Program-made: the position numbers and the translations under genes
Shown: piece by piece, positions 62,901-64,000 of the stretch
How positions within the stretch are numbered: the first letter of the stretch is position 1
Layout: each line of letters opens with the position of its first letter
The notes under the pieces: model-generated
The model's database searches: none
Seen by the model: the letters and a program-made list of their open reading frames with translations, nothing else
What the model was told of the DNA's origin: nothing
Assembly (NCBI RefSeq): GCF_019097595.1
Contig: NC_080710.1
Coordinates: 12,515,280 to 12,579,279 of the forward strand
Length of the DNA: 64,000 bases
From: Hemibagrus wyckioides
Lineage: Eukaryota > Chordata > Actinopteri > Siluriformes > Bagridae
Reading direction: 5' to 3'

Positions 62901-63896
62901 TAATGACTGTTCTCTGTTGCAAGTGGATGGATAAAAGTGGGAGAGAAAAACCTTTCCCATGTGTTTACTTAAGGTATCTGTAACAGAAACAGCGATGTAA
63001 AACCGCACTCCATTCTGAGCAGCGTCTTCCAGTGTTACGGGTGCCAGTTTCTCCTGGATGTCTGAGATTTTAAGGACGATTTCAGCTTCCCCGTCTTTTA
63101 CCTTAAAGGGAGAAACACAGGCCAATAGAAAATGTTCTTTGTGTTCATTCCTTGTTATTTTATCTTACATAGTATTGTAAAAATGTTTGTACTTACTTGT
63201 CCACTTTTTTCTAGCCCTTTGAGGAACTTGATGTCATCTGGCTCATTTGTATTTCCTGCTCTCACTCCAAAGCGACAGTGAAATCCCCCATTGATTTTCT
63301 TTCCATATGAATATCTAGTGAGTGAATGTAGTGCACTGGTTAACATTTTTTATCATACTGAAGACAGGTTTGCATAGTCAGTGCAGAATATACATTTTCT
63401 GAAGCGCTTTTCCTACACAAAATCACAGGGTATCCAGAGTAAACTCCCAAAACACAGGCTGAACATACAAACTCCATGCACACAGGGAGGAGGCAGGAAT
63501 CAAACCCTCAACCAAAAGCTTGCCAAAACACTGCACTTCCCCATTAAATGCCATTTTGCCCCTAAGAACATATAGGGATGTTTTTAAGATGCTTTTTTGT
63601 TGTTTGTTTGTTAATAACAAATTATAATAAATAAAATATAATAATATATAAAAATGCATATGACATTATGCCATTTGACATGTACTGCTGCATTATGGAT
63701 TATTTGAGACAAGAAAAAATGCCAAACCAAATAAGTAATACCATTTATTATGGTCAAATGAATATCCAGTAAAGCTTATATAAATTAGTAAGAAACGGAA
63801 AAACTTACGAAACATCAATAGAGAATTTAAAGTTTTCAGCGCTCACAAGGAGATGGTCAGTTTCAGCCTTGATGGTTACACCAAAACTAGGAAGAA
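44263..63896 (-). CDS. c4: Complement component C4 (35 exons; 5' end beyond right edge)
   Basis: Secreted thioester protein of the classical and lectin pathways. Exons: 63896-63809, 63314-63197, 63101-62969, 62432-62320, 62243-62082, 61891-61721, 61063-60878, 60719-60549, 57725-57593, 57462-57391, 54517-54314, 54142-54031, 53909-53839, 53709-53570, 52529-52314, 52235-52187, 52087-51998, 51902-51696, 49376-49301, 49148-48968, 48798-48697, 48438-48276, 48125-47911, 47765-47607, 47394-47335, 47253-47163, 46886-46712, 46574-46484, 46304-46230, 46146-46044, 45861-45772, 45445-45353, 44881-44798, 44693-44564, 44404-44263. Phases join over about 1488 codons with no stop. Seen in order: the macroglobulin start VLPSFGV, the beta/alpha site RRQKR (57425-57439), a six-cysteine anaphylatoxin domain, the thioester site GCAEQ (51811-51825), catalytic PVIH (His codon 48980-48982), the alpha/gamma site RRRR (46765-46776) after a Tyr/acidic stretch, and the C-terminal NTR domain ending INGCSQ. 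The alpha/gamma site marks C4 rather than C3 or C5. The signal peptide and first macroglobulin domains are missing at the edge. Confidence 0.95.
46181..46210 (+). repeat. (GT)n microsatellite in a C4 intron
   Basis: About 15 units between C4 exons 29 and 30, close to the donor side of exon 29. Confidence 0.9.
49915..50140 (+). repeat. Degenerate minisatellite in a C4 intron
   Basis: Repeated variants of CACTGTTACAATGCCAAAG-like units of about 25-35 bases, at least seven, in the intron after the thioester exon. Confidence 0.7.
51696..51902 (-). other. Thioester exon of C4 with GCAEQ
   Basis: The exon reads [19 protein letters not shown]. The Cys and Gln that form the thioester are both present, but the middle Gly of the usual GCGEQ is Ala (codon GCT). 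The flanking residues match C4 (EQTMI, SPTALA, RYMD). The frame is intact on both sides. Confidence 0.9.
53981..54016 (+). repeat. (GT)n microsatellite beside the C4 exon 12 donor
   Basis: Imperfect dinucleotide run ending about 14 bases from the donor of exon 12 (54031). Confidence 0.9.
54314..54517 (-). other. C4a anaphylatoxin exon of C4
   Basis: The exon carries the anaphylatoxin cysteine pattern CC...C...C...CC ([23 protein letters not shown]) and ends in SSHGR. Arginine there is the expected C1s/MASP cleavage point that releases C4a. The next exon begins [13 protein letters not shown], an acidic stretch like the start of human C4b alpha'. Confidence 0.9.
54590..54690. mobile_element. 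Fragment of the AGGAACACCT repeat family in a C4 intron
   Basis: ATCACTTTATTAGGAACACC, TCATGCAGTTATCTAATCAG and AGTGCAATGCATAACATG, immediately upstream of the C4 anaphylatoxin exon. Confidence 0.5.
55330..57160 (+). mobile_element. Decayed gypsy-type LTR retrotransposon fragment, integrase before RNase H (Gmr1-like order)
   Basis: Lies in the C4 intron between exons 10 and 11, antisense to C4. A remnant zinc-finger/integrase region (FERVGMDLI near 55810, VYHPQTEV near 56085, [12 protein letters not shown] near 56440) is followed at once by the tail of a reverse transcriptase and an RNase H domain ([11 protein letters not shown] near 56730, TDHTPLQW near 56935). The reverse transcriptase core is missing. 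The frame is broken by several stops and shifts, so this is a dead copy. Integrase upstream of RT/RNase H is the order described for Gmr1 elements of fish; a rearranged ordinary gypsy copy is the alternative. No LTRs were recognised. Confidence 0.75.
58300..59760 (+). mobile_element. Second decayed gypsy-type fragment, RNase H then integrase
   Basis: Lies in the C4 intron between exons 8 and 9, antisense to C4. It shows RNase H ([10 protein letters not shown] near 58385, [10 protein letters not shown] near 58465), the integrase zinc-binding region ([13 protein letters not shown] near 58780) and the integrase core and C-terminal part ([14 protein letters not shown] near 59060, WAEYAQNSL near 59365). 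The order is that of ordinary gypsy elements, so it is a different family from the copy at 55.3-57.2 kb. Many stops and shifts are present, and it is interrupted by a Tc1-like piece at 58831-59042. Confidence 0.75.
58831..59042 (+). mobile_element. Truncated Tc1-like piece inserted in the gypsy fragment
   Basis: Begins CACTATATTGTCAAAAG directly after TA, the Tc1 target dinucleotide, and continues with the same transposase-derived sequence found at 20994-21850. The right inverted terminus is missing. It splits the integrase of the host element, so it inserted later. Confidence 0.7.
59820..60430 (+). mobile_element. 3' tail of the same LINE-like retroposon (copy 3)
   Basis: The fullest copy: a CATCAGGCTCCTCAACAACC start, a CT/CA run, AT-rich text, then TAGCACCAGGGTCCTGGAG, TACTGCGTCAGCTATATG and the terminal ACAATAAAGCTTCTTGACAC. 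It abuts the gypsy fragment in a C4 intron. A piece with the inverse of the same end lies at 22300-22450. Confidence 0.55.
63390..63510 (+). repeat. Partial copy of the same dispersed repeat
   Basis: CGCTTTTCCTACACAAAATC, CATACAAACTCCATGCACAC and GGAGGCAGGAATCAAACCCT correspond to the ends of the family; the central part is deleted. Lies in a C4 intron. Confidence 0.45.
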
Positions 63897-63911
63897 CTGA
63901 ACACAGGCATG

Positions 63912-63985
63912 TGGTTTATTTAATATTTAATATTTAAATAAAAAATATTTAAATATTTATTTAATATTTAATATTTAAATATTTC
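63912..63985 (+). repeat. TTTAATATTTAAATA-type AT tandem repeat
   Basis: Short units such as TTTAATATT repeat next to the last visible C4 exon at the right edge; partly self-complementary. Confidence 0.85.
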
Positions 63986-64000
63986 TTTTTGCGTACCAAA

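Noticed and set aside
44263..63896. Naming the thioester protein C3 or C5
   Set aside because: It has both a beta/alpha and an alpha/gamma processing site (RRQKR, RRRR), the PVIH isotype segment and the C4-like Tyr/acidic stretch.

Overview
This is vertebrate nuclear DNA, most likely from a ray-finned (teleost) fish. The evidence is split genes with GT-AG introns, long microsatellites, and a dense scatter of typical fish repeats: Tc1-like elements and their miniature derivatives, LINE/SINE tails and gypsy-type LTR fragments. The species cannot be named from the sequence alone. No bacterial features, CRISPR array, tRNA or rRNA gene was seen.

Five protein genes were found, all on the minus strand, so they read from the right end to the left. 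In transcription order they are: complement component C4 (35 exons visible, 5' end beyond the right edge), a short tenascin of the tenascin-X type (14 coding exons, complete), steroid 21-hydroxylase CYP21 (12 coding exons, complete), a small multi-pass membrane protein that looks like TMEM276 (2 exons), and the minus-end-type kinesin KIFC2 (17 exons visible, 3' end beyond the left edge). Splice sites were placed by eye. In every gene the exon phases join into an open frame, which is strong internal support.

C4, tenascin-X and CYP21 are neighbours in the mammalian MHC class III region (the RCCX module). Here their order and relative orientation differ: tenascin lies between C4 and CYP21, and all three share one strand. 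KIFC2 and TMEM276 are, as I recall, neighbours on human 8q24.3. The window therefore seems to join two ancestral blocks.

The genes are functionally unrelated beyond linkage: C4 is a secreted thioester protein of innate immunity, tenascin is extracellular matrix, CYP21 is an ER steroidogenic enzyme, KIFC2 is a microtubule motor, and the TMEM protein has no known function that I can state.

Layout: 1-13.5 kb KIFC2; 13.5-17.8 kb repeat-rich spacer; 17.8-19.4 kb TMEM276-like; 19.4-23.2 kb spacer with a fold-back Tc1 element; 23.2-29.6 kb CYP21; 29.6-31.9 kb spacer; 31.9-40 kb tenascin; 40-44.3 kb spacer; 44.3-64 kb C4, whose introns carry two decayed gypsy-type retrotransposons in antisense orientation.

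Points of most interest are: a C4 thioester site reading GCAEQ instead of GCGEQ while keeping the B-type catalytic histidine; a tenascin with one EGF repeat and a roughly 500-residue cysteine-free linker rich in N-glycosylation sequons and degenerate repeats; the joining of the two synteny blocks; a GC-AG intron in KIFC2; and a microsatellite forming the polypyrimidine tract of the TMEM276-like intron.
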